64,000 nucleotides of DNA from Pseudomonas frederiksbergensis (GTDB taxonomy: Bacteria; Pseudomonadota; Gammaproteobacteria; Pseudomonadales; Pseudomonadaceae), in contig NZ_MOBM01000009.1 of NCBI RefSeq assembly GCF_003732275.1, positions 1 to 64,000 on the forward strand, given 5' to 3'. How positions within the stretch are numbered: the first letter of the stretch is position 1; each line of letters starts with the position of its first letter. This document shows, piece by piece, positions 19,801 to 26,374 of the stretch. The notes beneath the pieces are model-generated. The model had not been told where the DNA came from. It did not search any database and saw only the letters and a list, made by a program, of their open reading frames with translations. Position numbers and translations under genes: made by a program.

Positions 19801-20395
19801 CTTTCGCGAGTTCTTCAAAGCCCAAGGCATCGCCGACCGCTTCTTCGAGAACTACATGCGTCCGTTCGTGAGTGGCGACCCATACAACTATCGCCTGCGC
19901 AGCATTGACGGTCACAGCATGCCGATCTCCAAGGTCTACCTCGACCAGATGGCCGCGGCACAAGTGATCCGCCAGAGCTTCTTCGCCAGCAACCCGGCCG
20001 AGCCGCAAGTGCAGTTCAAACTGGAGCCGTACACCCTCGACCCGGCCGTCAGCCGTTCCGAGTTCAAGTTTGGCGACAAGACCATTGAATACCGTCACGG
20101 CCCTATCGTGCCGGTGTCGTTCAAATGGCCGACCGACGCTGAAGACGGTCGCACCAGCCTGATCCTCGACAAAATGGCTGGTCGCCCGATCGGTATCGAG
20201 AAGAACACCGGCCCATGGTCGCTGTTCCGTCTGTTCGACCTGATGCAGACCGAGTACCTGACCGGTCGCGACGTGCTAGTGCTCAAGGCTGACGTGGGTG
20301 GCCTGCGCGCCAACTACTTGCTGTCGAGCCAGCACACACCGAACCCGTTCGACATGGGCGTGCTGCGCACTTTCCGTATGCCGGTGCAGCTCTGA
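16859..20395 (+). CDS. tssM: T6SS inner-membrane protein TssM (IcmF)
   Basis: TssM spans the envelope between TssL and TssJ. The 1178-residue product has two N-terminal transmembrane helices (about residues 15-38 and 48-70). A cytoplasmic NTPase-like domain carries Walker A GPQGSGKT at 138-145. A third helix lies at about 445-465 (VGALAALALFGMLWAGGF), followed by the large periplasmic IcmF domain. An Ala/Lys-rich stretch (about residues 800-840) lies in the periplasmic part. ATG 16859 is preceded by a poor AGGGACG ribosome site; the frame is open further upstream but that would overlap tssL. The stop overlaps stp1 (TGATG). Confidence 0.95.
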   Translation: MKKFFKKVGAFLRQTWIWTLLLVLFVALLVWFVGPLLAVNDYKFWEGSTSRLLTISVLFLIWGLTMVFVSWRAGVRKKAIEETEDGQDRIRREELIDEEQKELRVRFKDALKTLKTSSLYRGRSERWRSDLPWYLLIGPQGSGKTSLLDFSGLEFPINRIDRKLTRDTLGTRHCDWYFADRGVLIDTAGRYLTQPDAEVDGSAWSTLLDLLRKRRRNRPLNGVLVTIPVETLLGGSEQDLDTLARQVRARLQDVHQKLHVDVPIYLVLSKTDRLLGFDEFFDQLTREESDQVLGTSFRKEQSGTDVAVLRAEFEELLRCLNSQVIMRMHQERDTQRRGRILDFPHQLGQIGERLCLFVDMAFTGNRYQRVSQLRGFYLTSAPHLTQEMDQTTAGIGANLGMNAGVLPTLRSGRSRFIHHLLSRVIFPEADLAGLDKRERSRIHWGQRALYVGALAALALFGMLWAGGFSANYERLENLRSLAQKWNQQRSALTARDDSMAVLKTLDTRYAATQVFPKKGDVSYHERGGLYQGEDANPVVKSAYERELEAQLLPRVATLLEGEIRANMKDRERLLNSLRAYLMLNMKDRRDATWLKDWVATDWSLRYASNTAVQNGLNSHFERLLKQPFIYPLNDQLVTQARQVLRSESLANVVYRMLREQARNLPEYRFSQHLGPQGALFVGTDYVIPGFYTQQGYTQYFSIQGTALVTDILRDNWVLGEGSGISGMDLRRLMVELEQLYFRDYANFWSEAVGQVALPPINDAGEGAEQLAGLTSANSPVLQLLVEVRENTRFQVIADSADEAAEAADKLGEKGGKLGKLAAAAADKASDMAAHRAKQLPDTAKKSLQRRFEPLHRLLDDNNGPAADLTPALQALNDLQLQLSSLARASAPEQAAFEMAKTRMSGQRDALSNLRNASNRLPRPVSVWFNVLAEDTWRLVLNDSYQYLNQRYQSELYSFYGKAINKRYPFSAHSTSDVAISDFREFFKAQGIADRFFENYMRPFVSGDPYNYRLRSIDGHSMPISKVYLDQMAAAQVIRQSFFASNPAEPQVQFKLEPYTLDPAVSRSEFKFGDKTIEYRHGPIVPVSFKWPTDAEDGRTSLILDKMAGRPIGIEKNTGPWSLFRLFDLMQTEYLTGRDVLVLKADVGGLRANYLLSSQHTPNPFDMGVLRTFRMPVQL

Positions 20396-21123
20396 TGCTG
20401 GTTGCCAGTCCTTGGCGCAGCGCTGCGCGTACCGATCCGGGCAAGGTTCGGGCGCGCAACGAAGATGCTTTTCTCGACTGTCCACAGCAGGGGCTGTGGG
20501 TGGTCGCGGATGGCATGGGCGGTCATCAGGGTGGCGACATCGCCAGCCAGTTGATCGTCGCCAGCCTGGCGGAACTGCCGGTGCAGGACGACTTCGACGA
20601 ACGACTCAAAGGTATTCGCCAGTGCCTGCACTGGCTCAACCGCCGTTTGGGTCAGGAGTTGACCGTCACCGCCGGGCGTCACGACAGCATCATGGGCAGC
20701 ACCGTGGTGGCGCTGCTGGTGAAAGGCAATCGCGCGGCCTGCATCTGGGCCGGCGACAGCCGCTGCTACCTGTGGCGCGGCCAGCGCTTGTATCAGCTGT
20801 CCAAGGACCATTCGCTGCAACAGCAACTGATCGACGAGCAGAACATGAGTGTCGAAGACGCTCGTGCGCATCCTGTCGCTCATGCGCTGACCCGTGCGGT
20901 CGGCGCTGCCGAGCAATTGACGCTGGATGTGTTGGAACTCGAGGTCTATCCCGGCGATGCGTTTCTATTGTGTAGCGACGGTTTGTATCAAGGGCTGAGC
21001 AGCGATGCCCTGGGCAGCGCTCTCAGCCTGACCGCGCCGCACGTAGCGCTGGAGCGTCTGTTCGACGGCGCGCTGCGTGGCTCGGCCCGGGACAACCTGA
21101 CTGCCGTGGTGATCCGCCAATGA
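20395..21123 (+). CDS. stp1: T6SS PP2C-family Ser/Thr phosphatase Stp1 (PppA-like)
   Basis: Stp1 dephosphorylates targets of the T6SS kinase and so sets secretion activity post-translationally. The 242-residue product is a single cytosolic PP2C domain. It has the metal-binding motifs RNEDAF (residues 20-25), VVADGMGGHQGG (the DGMGG signature), a GSTVVALLV strand, WAGDSRCYLWR, LCSDGLYQGL and the final RDNLTAVVI. The length matches P. aeruginosa Stp1. Its ATG overlaps the tssM stop and its own stop overlaps stk1 (ATGA), so phosphatase and kinase are translationally coupled. Confidence 0.94.
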   Translation: MLVASPWRSAARTDPGKVRARNEDAFLDCPQQGLWVVADGMGGHQGGDIASQLIVASLAELPVQDDFDERLKGIRQCLHWLNRRLGQELTVTAGRHDSIMGSTVVALLVKGNRAACIWAGDSRCYLWRGQRLYQLSKDHSLQQQLIDEQNMSVEDARAHPVAHALTRAVGAAEQLTLDVLELEVYPGDAFLLCSDGLYQGLSSDALGSALSLTAPHVALERLFDGALRGSARDNLTAVVIRQ

Positions 21124-22142
21124 CTGAACTCATGCCACTGATCGACGACCGGCTGGTGACCGAGGAAGAAGCCAATAACCTGACTTTCTTCGCCTTCACC
21201 AAGCCTCTAAACGGAAAGCCGCATAAGGCTGAGTCTGCGCTGGCGCCGACCCGGGCCAGCGTCGGTGAACTGCCGGACGTGCTGGCGGGGCGTTATCGCA
21301 TCGAGCGCCTGCTTGGTGCCGGAGGCATGGGCGCGGTTTACCGTGCACGGGACTTGCTGAGCGAACAGTTCGGCGATCCCGACCCTTACATCGCGCTGAA
21401 AATCCTCAGCGAAGAATTTGCCGAATCGCCGGACGCCAGCGCCTTGCTCTACAGCGAGTTCGCCCTGACCCGACGACTGCGCCACGACAACGTGCTGCGT
21501 TTGCACACCTTTGAAGTGGACACCGATTGCCAGCGTGCCTTCATCACCATGGAACTCATGCGTGGGCTGGCCCTGGACAAATTACTCTGCGAGCGGCCCC
21601 TGGGCCTGCCATGGAAAGAGCTGCGTGACATCGCGCTGCCGCTGCTCGACGCGTTGGCCTACGCCCACGCTCGCGGCGTGCTGCACGGTGACATGAAGCC
21701 GAGCAACGTGATGCTCAGCGAAGAAGGTGTGCGCCTGTTCGACTTCGGCCTTGGCCAGGCGCAAGAGGGCATCTTGCCCGGCCTGCCGCACCTGAGCCGC
21801 AACCGCTTCAACGCCTGGACCCCCGGCTACGCCGCCCCCGAACTGCTCGAAGGCCAGACGCTGTCGGCCAGCGCGGACGTGTACGGCGTGGCCTGCGTGA
21901 TCTACGAACTGGCGTGCGGCAAACACCCGTTCCGCCGCTTGCCCTCGACCGAGGCCCGCGCCGGGCGCCTCGAGCGTGAGCTGCACGCCCCCCGAAACCT
22001 GCCGAAACACTGCTGGCCAGCCCTGCGAACAGCGCTGGTTTTCGATGCGGCGCAGCGCAGTATCAGCGCCCGTGAACTGCATGACGCGATGATCGCCAAC
22101 CCGTCCTGGTTGCAACGCTTTGTCTTTCGGCGTAATGGATGA
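21120..22142 (+). CDS. stk1: T6SS Ser/Thr protein kinase Stk1 (PpkA-like)
   Basis: This is a Hanks-type kinase that phosphorylates T6SS targets such as Fha. The 340 residues carry the glycine loop GAGGMG at 66-71, the ATP-binding Lys94 (IALKIL), catalytic loop HGDMKPSN at 189-196 (Asp191), DFG at 208-210 and an APE-like AAPE. About 45 residues precede the domain. There is no transmembrane segment and no von Willebrand domain, unlike the long PpkA of H1 loci, so it fits the short Stk1 form. The catalytic loop has HGD instead of the usual HRD, which also occurs in active bacterial kinases. It is the last intact gene of the T6SS operon. Confidence 0.93.
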   Translation: MTELMPLIDDRLVTEEEANNLTFFAFTKPLNGKPHKAESALAPTRASVGELPDVLAGRYRIERLLGAGGMGAVYRARDLLSEQFGDPDPYIALKILSEEFAESPDASALLYSEFALTRRLRHDNVLRLHTFEVDTDCQRAFITMELMRGLALDKLLCERPLGLPWKELRDIALPLLDALAYAHARGVLHGDMKPSNVMLSEEGVRLFDFGLGQAQEGILPGLPHLSRNRFNAWTPGYAAPELLEGQTLSASADVYGVACVIYELACGKHPFRRLPSTEARAGRLERELHAPRNLPKHCWPALRTALVFDAAQRSISARELHDAMIANPSWLQRFVFRRNG

Positions 22143-22168
22143 CATTCGAACAGGGAAGGGAGCGCACG

Positions 22169-22234
22169 ATGTTCAGTCCTTCTAACGAAACGCACTTCAG
22201 TCCGACCGTCGAAGACTACGTGGGCGACAATTAA
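22169..22234 (+). pseudogene. 21-codon stub of a second vgrG after stk1
   Basis: Directly after stk1, with a strong ribosome site (GGGAAGGGAG) 6 bases before ATG 22169, a short frame reads MFSPSNETHFS followed by PTVEDYVGDN and a stop. This closely resembles the first 20 residues of VgrG proteins (family pattern MF-x-P-x-N-x-THF, then E-D-Y), which in H2-type loci often lie at this spot. All sequence after residue 21 is gone; a REP-like hairpin starts about 13 bases later. I read it as the surviving 5' end of a deleted vgrG, in the same direction as the operon. Confidence 0.75.
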
Positions 22235-22247
22235 GCGAATGAACCGC

Positions 22248-22328
22248 GGAGCCAGCGGTGCGGCGATCCGACTTGCCGGTGAAGGCGCTCTTAAGGACGC
22301 CTTCGCCGGCAAGCGTGGCTCCTACAAG
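22248..22328. repeat. REP-like hairpin repeat
   Basis: GGAGCCA at 22248-22254 pairs with TGGCTCC near 22316-22322. An inner stem CTTGCCGGTGAAGGCG pairs with CGCCTTCGCCGGCAAG around a 10-base loop. It is a dispersed-repeat type seen in Pseudomonas. It abuts the vgrG stub and may mark the deletion junction, and it could also end T6SS transcription. Confidence 0.65.
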
Positions 22329-22391
22329 TCCGATTTACCCTTAACTGATTGGCATTAGACTTAGCGTCCCCTTTCTCTTTCCGCGATTCCG

Positions 22392-22764
22392 TTACGCCTT
22401 AGCCCGATGCTCCGCTGGATTCGGCGAATCAATGTGATCCAGCGCTCGCTCCACTAACAACTGAACCCCATCAGCCATTCTGCTGAGCGCCAAGGCTACT
22501 GATCTTCGAGTGCCGTCGATGTCGTCAGCCAGATCGGCGGCGATGGCGCTGATGGACTTCAGGTCTTCGGAGGCGTTGGCCAAGAGGGCTTCGGTATCGA
22601 TGTCGGGGGAGACGGTGAAGAGTTTGCCTTTGCGCTTGGGTTTGTCGTTGGGTGGTGGGGCGAAATGGTGGCGCGTTCGGCGGCTTCGTGGAGTTTTTTC
22701 GAATCGAAGGATTCGTAGGGGGATGTGGCTGAGTTTTCTGGGGGATTCGGTGTTGGCTTGATCA
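22392..22764 (-). pseudogene. DUF6124-type small protein gene with a frame disruption
   Basis: This type of small Pseudomonas protein (about 120 aa, function unknown) begins with a Pro-rich N-terminus and ends with a helix pair. On the minus strand ATG 22764 (ribosome site GGAAG 7 bases upstream) starts MIKPTPNPPENSATSPYES, continuing to KKLHEAAERAT. The expected continuation HHFAPPPNDKPKRK, SPDIDTEALLANASEDL and VALALSRMADGVQLLVERAL is in another frame, from about 22672 to the stop at 22392. The family usually has a few more residues (ALDHHF-like) at the joint, so a small deletion near 22672-22682 is likely. The length (373 bases) is not a multiple of three. Family naming is from memory; the frame break is visible directly. 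Confidence 0.65.
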
Positions 22765-22995
22765 TAGGTATCTTCCGGTAATAGGAGCTGACACCGTTTC
22801 GCTCGCACTTCGAAAGAGGTGGCAACTGTGCATAGGTGTGCAAGACCGGCCCGGAGTATCCGGCAGACCCGAAGGTCTCCCACGCACAGTCGCCATAACG
22901 ATTCGCGAGCATAAGAAAACGCTCGATGAATAGCCATAAACGATTATGCACCAGGCCAGACTTGCACGTCCGAGTCACCGATTTTGCGGTGACGA
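22765..22995 (-). ncRNA. structured 5' leader candidate upstream of the DUF6124-type gene
   Basis: On the minus strand the 230 bases before the start codon contain TCACCG-loop-CGGTGA at 22975-22992 and a perfect AGACC-TTCG-GGTCT hairpin at about 22862-22875. The latter is a UUCG tetraloop only on the minus (sense) strand. I recall similar long leaders ahead of related small genes in fluorescens-group genomes. It is not a family I can name; a regulatory leader is inferred. Confidence 0.4.
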
Positions 22996-23248
22996 ATAGA
23001 GGTTAGCGGTGAAGCGGAGGGCTGCCTAGTTCATGAACAGCGCCGCGTGTTGAAGGAAATGTCCGATGGAGTCGAGGGTAGAAAGACCATTAGCTCTCGG
23101 CTTTTAAACAGTAGCGTTTCGTCAATGACTTGGTAGTCATCGGCGTCAAAAAGTGCGACATCGTCTTCTAACACTGCGCAATGGTGGCGTTCTTGCTTGA
23201 AGCCGCTACACTGCGCCGGCCGTTCACTTTTCTCTTGAGGCTGTGCGC
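22996..23248. other. intergenic stretch without a supported gene
   Basis: The stretch lies between the presumed leader and the SCP2-like gene. A minus-strand frame at about 23030-23190 reads for roughly 50 codons (for example VALFDADDYQVIDETLLFK) but has no good start and I recognise no homology. A GAGG at 23237-23240 serves the next gene. Confidence 0.4.
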
Positions 23249-23632
23249 ATGAAATTTCGTTTTCTTCTGTGGATGCTGGGTTTGTTGATGGGTAAGGCCA
23301 GTCGGACTAATCCTGCGTTTCAGCAGCAGTTGGGTGACAAGGCATTGGTGTTTCAGCTACAGACCCTGGACGGGAAAGTGGCGCGGCATTTCTTTGTGAA
23401 GGACCAGCGCATTACTAGCAAGGCTGGGGTGTATGCGGAGCCGGCGTTTGCGATTGCGTTTAAAGACGCGGCGTATGGCTTTGCCACGATGCAGGCGAAG
23501 AACAAGCAATTGGCGTTTATGACGGGGATTCAGGACAAGTCGATTCAGATCAAGGGCAACCCGGCGTTGGTGATCTGGTTTCAGGGGTTGACCAAGTATT
23601 TGAAGCCGAAGAAGGCCAAGCCGAAGGCGTAG
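23249..23632 (+). CDS. SCP2-like small conserved protein
   Basis: This 127-residue protein has a hydrophobic N-terminal stretch (RFLLWMLGLLMG) and then a domain resembling the sterol carrier protein 2 (SCP2) lipid-binding fold: LVFQLQTLDGKVARHF, VYAEPAFAIAFKDAAYGF, and near the end IQIKGNPALVIWFQGLTKYL. The Lys-rich tail ends PKKAKPKA. ATG 23249 is chosen over GTG 23243 because GAGG is spaced 8 bases from it. It stands alone between the DUF6124-type gene and the convergent Fic gene. A degraded partial copy of its middle lies at about 24790-24840, on the far side of the Fic pair. Function is unknown; a lipid-binding role is inferred from fold similarity only. Confidence 0.65.
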   Translation: MKFRFLLWMLGLLMGKASRTNPAFQQQLGDKALVFQLQTLDGKVARHFFVKDQRITSKAGVYAEPAFAIAFKDAAYGFATMQAKNKQLAFMTGIQDKSIQIKGNPALVIWFQGLTKYLKPKKAKPKA

Positions 23633-23671
23633 GTCTTTCAGGTAGCTCGCCGGGAGAGCAAGCTAGCCTCT

Positions 23672-24436
23672 TCAGCCATCCGACTCAGGAGGCCCGCTGG
23701 CGTCGAATGGTTGGGCCCGGTATGTCTTGTAGATCTGCTGGACTTGCGGGTTGTCCAGGTTCTCGTATGTGATGTCTTCCTTGTCCAGGCCATCCAGGCC
23801 TCTGATACCACTGATGGTCTCTGGCCACTCGTCACGACTGGATATATCGATTACGAACGGGTTGAGGTAGTGATCGAGATGCCTCTCGCGAGGCTCTCGG
23901 ATTTCATCGCTGAGTGCCCGCAGGTAGTCGTCTTTACTTGTCCCTGACCAGTCAATGGCGAACTTGGCTCGATAACAGAGTTCCATGAAGACTAATAGAA
24001 TCGTGCGCCCGTTGCCGTCCAGAAAGGGATGTGCGAAAGCCAGCTGGCCCATCACTCCGCCGGGATGGGCTCTGAAGCGTTTCTTGTCTGCTGCTAGCTT
24101 TAGCGCATAGTCGACAGACATTTTGATGGAGTCCGGGCGCTCGAAGACGGTGCTTCGGGGATCGTCGTAGGAGCCCTTGAAGACTGCCAGGTGAGGGACA
24201 AGCTCGTTCCGGTCTTTTCCTGCCCAGTGATAGAAGCCGGAGAACAGGATTTCGTGAACTTTGAGTACAGCCTTGTAATCGATTGGCTTTTTCTTGGCCA
24301 AATAGGCAAGCGCATCTTCGATACTCAATTCGAACGAAAGATGCTCTGACTCTTTTACTTCAGTGGGATCTTTCAGTTGCAGCGAGTTTTGAAGGTATCC
24401 AGCAGCTTCGAAGTCGCCGAACGGATCAAAAGTCAT
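23672..24436 (-). CDS. Fic/DOC-family protein (probable AMP- or nucleotidyl-transferase toxin)
   Basis: Fic enzymes transfer AMP or other phosphate-linked groups to protein hydroxyls. The 254-residue product carries the Fic signature HPFLDGNGRT at 136-145, with His136 as the catalytic base, and the preceding flap region (about residues 83-100, including FERPDSI). Upstream helices (AYLAKKKPIDYKAVLKVHEILFSGFYHWAGK) fit the family core. In the canonical HxFx(D/E)GNGRxxR motif the last Arg, which contacts the ATP gamma-phosphate, is Leu147 here, so the donor nucleotide may differ or activity may be weak. Its ATG overlaps the stop of an upstream 85-codon gene by four bases, a toxin-antitoxin-like layout. 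It is transcribed towards the SCP2-like gene. Confidence 0.88.
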   Translation of the reverse strand: MTFDPFGDFEAAGYLQNSLQLKDPTEVKESEHLSFELSIEDALAYLAKKKPIDYKAVLKVHEILFSGFYHWAGKDRNELVPHLAVFKGSYDDPRSTVFERPDSIKMSVDYALKLAADKKRFRAHPGGVMGQLAFAHPFLDGNGRTILLVFMELCYRAKFAIDWSGTSKDDYLRALSDEIREPRERHLDHYLNPFVIDISSRDEWPETISGIRGLDGLDKEDITYENLDNPQVQQIYKTYRAQPFDASGPPESDG

Positions 24437-24690
24437 GCGCTACGTTTCTGTGCACGCCTTTCCTGAAGATAACGCCCTTGGAGCGCCAGGATTTCAGACT
24501 TGCTCAGAACGCCTTTTCTCTTGAGATTGACGAGCAACTGTTCGATGCCATCCAGCTCGACGACATCGCCAGCCAAACGGGTAATGCTCACGGCCATACG
24601 ACTCATGCCGTCACGTCCAGCAGTGACCTTGTTTTCTTTAGCAAGCTTACGGACTTGGCTTGCAACACTGACAGCAGCTGTTTGGGTCAT
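24433..24690 (-). CDS. putative antitoxin partner of the Fic protein
   Basis: The 85-residue Lys/Arg/Leu-rich protein lies directly upstream of the fic gene and shares an ATGA overlap with it, the layout of class I Fic modules where a small antitoxin blocks the ATP site through an (S/T)xxxE(G/N) helix. Near its N-terminus it has K15-x-x-x-E19-N20, which matches the motif except for Lys in place of Ser/Thr. I see no other convincing copy. The C-terminal half (LLVNLKRKGVLSKSEILALQ) is helical and could bind either Fic or DNA. I infer the antitoxin role from position and size; no family was recognised by sequence. Confidence 0.6.
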   Translation of the reverse strand: MTQTAAVSVASQVRKLAKENKVTAGRDGMSRMAVSITRLAGDVVELDGIEQLLVNLKRKGVLSKSEILALQGRYLQERRAQKRSA

Positions 24691-24789
24691 CGGAAAGCCC
24701 TCTATTTGCCGTCAAATCATAGCAGGGCACTTGCTTCCTGTCGTCGTGGGTGCATAGCCGACGATCAGGGAAAGAGCGTGTCCCCAATG

Positions 24790-24840
24790 CCGGTGTGTGT
24801 GCCGAGCCGGCGTTTGCGATTTTTTTAAAGATGCGGCAAT
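24790..24840 (+). pseudogene. decayed partial copy of the SCP2-like gene
   Basis: Reading the plus strand gives GVCAEPAFAI, matching GVYAEPAFAI of the SCP2-like protein, and then the frame shifts at TTTTTTT, after which AAAGATGCGGC parallels AAAGACGCGGC of the intact gene. The two copies flank the Fic pair in the same orientation, so the pair sits inside a partial duplication. Confidence 0.6.
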
Positions 24841-24911
24841 TCTGAAGTCTGCGGCCCGCCATCATGAAAATTGGCTCGTTATGTCAGTGACTTGGCTCGC
24901 CGAGATAATAA

Positions 24912-24931
24912 AACTGTCACTTCTGACAGTT
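24912..24931. promoter_or_regulatory. perfect palindrome AACTGTCA-CTTC-TGACAGTT upstream of the delta-60 protein gene
   Basis: Two 8-base arms pair perfectly around a 4-base spacer, 65 bases before the start codon at 24996. The position and symmetry suit an operator for a dimeric regulator. It could alternatively be a small RNA hairpin. No regulator was identified. Confidence 0.45.
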
Positions 24932-24995
24932 GCTGGATTGTTTTGTTGCGTGATCAAGTGGGGGCAAAGATCCCCCGGATCACTGCTATCAATCC

Positions 24996-26267
24996 ATGAG
25001 CGTAAATATGAATCAAATATCAGGTAATGCAGCAGCGGGCTCTCTTGATCCGTCCTTTGGCACAGGTGGGGTTGTGGCGTTGCCAAACGGGGCGAGGTCT
25101 ATTGCCCTGCTACCCAATAACAAGTTAATCGTTCTTACAGGAGCCAGCCTTCAAGAGCCAATTACGGTGGCACAACTGACTGAGGCCGGGGCGCTTGATC
25201 CATCCTTTGGCGATGGTGGCATGGTTGAAGTCTCTGTTACTGGTTACAGAATGCTGGTGAGCCACATCCTTGTGCTGCGAAATGGCAATTACCTGATCGC
25301 TGGCTACGAATCCGGTACAGCCTCCACCAGAAAATATGTCTGTCAGTTATTAAAAAACGGACAACTTGATGAGACCTTCGGGGAGGGAGGCTTAGCCACG
25401 ATTCGAGTTCCGGATATTGATGCCGGGCAGGGAGTCAGGTTTGTCAGTAGCCCAGAACAGAAATTGACGACTGATGCCGTTTATTTCGCGGGCGAACAAA
25501 TCGCTGTTTCGGAGCAGAACGCAAAAATTTATTTCTGCGCTCATGTGCATTCCGAAGCAAGAGGCTTTGAAGGGGTTCTTTTTCGTCTTAACAGCGACGG
25601 CTCATCAGACACAGGCTTCAATGACCGAGGTTATGTCGTAATTTCACCCGACGGCGGTTCTAGCATTCGCCTCACATCGTTAACGGCCCAAGGAGACGGC
25701 GTGCTGGTTAGTGGCGGTTTTAGAGGGACTACGGGTTCGCGCGAAGTTGCCTTTCTGAAACGCTATGACCAACGGGGAAACATCGATAGTTCTTTCGGCG
25801 TGGGCGGAACGGTGCTCATCCCCAATGGCATCGATGGTCGAACGTCTATTATTAACTCCGTGGAGCTCAATGATAGTGGCCTGATTGTAGCTTCCGGCGA
25901 GTCAGGTAAAACCGGTGAAAAAGAAGGTCTGTTAACAGTTCTTAATCCCAATGGAGGTTTCAATCTCATCTTCAACCAAGGCCAACCCTTGTACGCCGAC
26001 TTCTTACCGAATTTATTCTTCTCGACAAGTGTCTTTCAGCACAGCGGAAAAATCATAGTGTCTGGATCGGGGGGGGACGGTTACGTGGTGGCTGCGCGTT
26101 ATGACTTTTTCGGTGATCTGGATCCAACGTTTGGAGGTAAAGGCTGGGTCGTTCACGACTCTATTGTGGCGCTGGGTGTGGAAAGCAGCGAGTTAACGGC
26201 AGATAACAAAATTGTCGTTCTAGGGAATAGGTCGCTTCAGAAGTCTGCGGTGCGGTACTTGGGATAA
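24996..26267 (+). CDS. delta-60 repeat (DUF5122-type beta-propeller) protein
   Basis: The 423-residue protein is built from about six repeats of a motif G-x-L-D-x-S/T-F-G-x-G-G near residues 16, 66, 125, 202, 265 and 370, for example GSLDPSFGTGGVV, GALDPSFGDGGMV, GQLDETFGEGGLA, GNIDSSFGVGGTV and GDLDPTFGGKGWV. Delta-60 repeats form a beta-propeller-like fold found in secreted or surface proteins. No signal peptide or membrane helix is visible, so localisation is unclear. ATG 24996 has no strong ribosome site; ATG 25008 (MNQIS) is an alternative. Codon use is more AT-tolerant than in neighbouring core genes, which fits accessory origin. The function is unknown. Confidence 0.8.
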   Translation: MSVNMNQISGNAAAGSLDPSFGTGGVVALPNGARSIALLPNNKLIVLTGASLQEPITVAQLTEAGALDPSFGDGGMVEVSVTGYRMLVSHILVLRNGNYLIAGYESGTASTRKYVCQLLKNGQLDETFGEGGLATIRVPDIDAGQGVRFVSSPEQKLTTDAVYFAGEQIAVSEQNAKIYFCAHVHSEARGFEGVLFRLNSDGSSDTGFNDRGYVVISPDGGSSIRLTSLTAQGDGVLVSGGFRGTTGSREVAFLKRYDQRGNIDSSFGVGGTVLIPNGIDGRTSIINSVELNDSGLIVASGESGKTGEKEGLLTVLNPNGGFNLIFNQGQPLYADFLPNLFFSTSVFQHSGKIIVSGSGGDGYVVAARYDFFGDLDPTFGGKGWVVHDSIVALGVESSELTADNKIVVLGNRSLQKSAVRYLG

Positions 26268-26374
26268 ATCCGGTGGATTGGGCTGGATTCATCGCGGGCG
26301 AGCCACGTTCCCATAGGGATCACTTGAACCCTGTGGGAGCGAGCCGGCTCCGGACGGCGATCCGACGAAGCTTT

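Larger units (their letters stand above)
24691..24995. other. intergenic region: decayed gene fragment and a palindrome
   Basis: About 24790-24840 resembles the middle of the SCP2-like gene at 23249-23632: GAGCCGGCGTTTGCGATT is identical and the flanks are similar, but the frame is broken at a T7 run. Further on, a perfect 8-bp palindrome lies at 24912-24931. No intact gene is visible. Confidence 0.6.

Noticed and set aside
16718..20098. An open frame of over 1100 codons antisense to tssM.
   Set aside because: It mirrors the strongly GC-biased tssM codons, has no recognisable domain and no ribosome site; tssM on the plus strand has clear domains.
23030..23190. A minus-strand frame of about 50 codons between the DUF6124-type leader and the SCP2-like gene.
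   Set aside because: There is no ribosome site, only a possible GTG start, and no recognised similarity.
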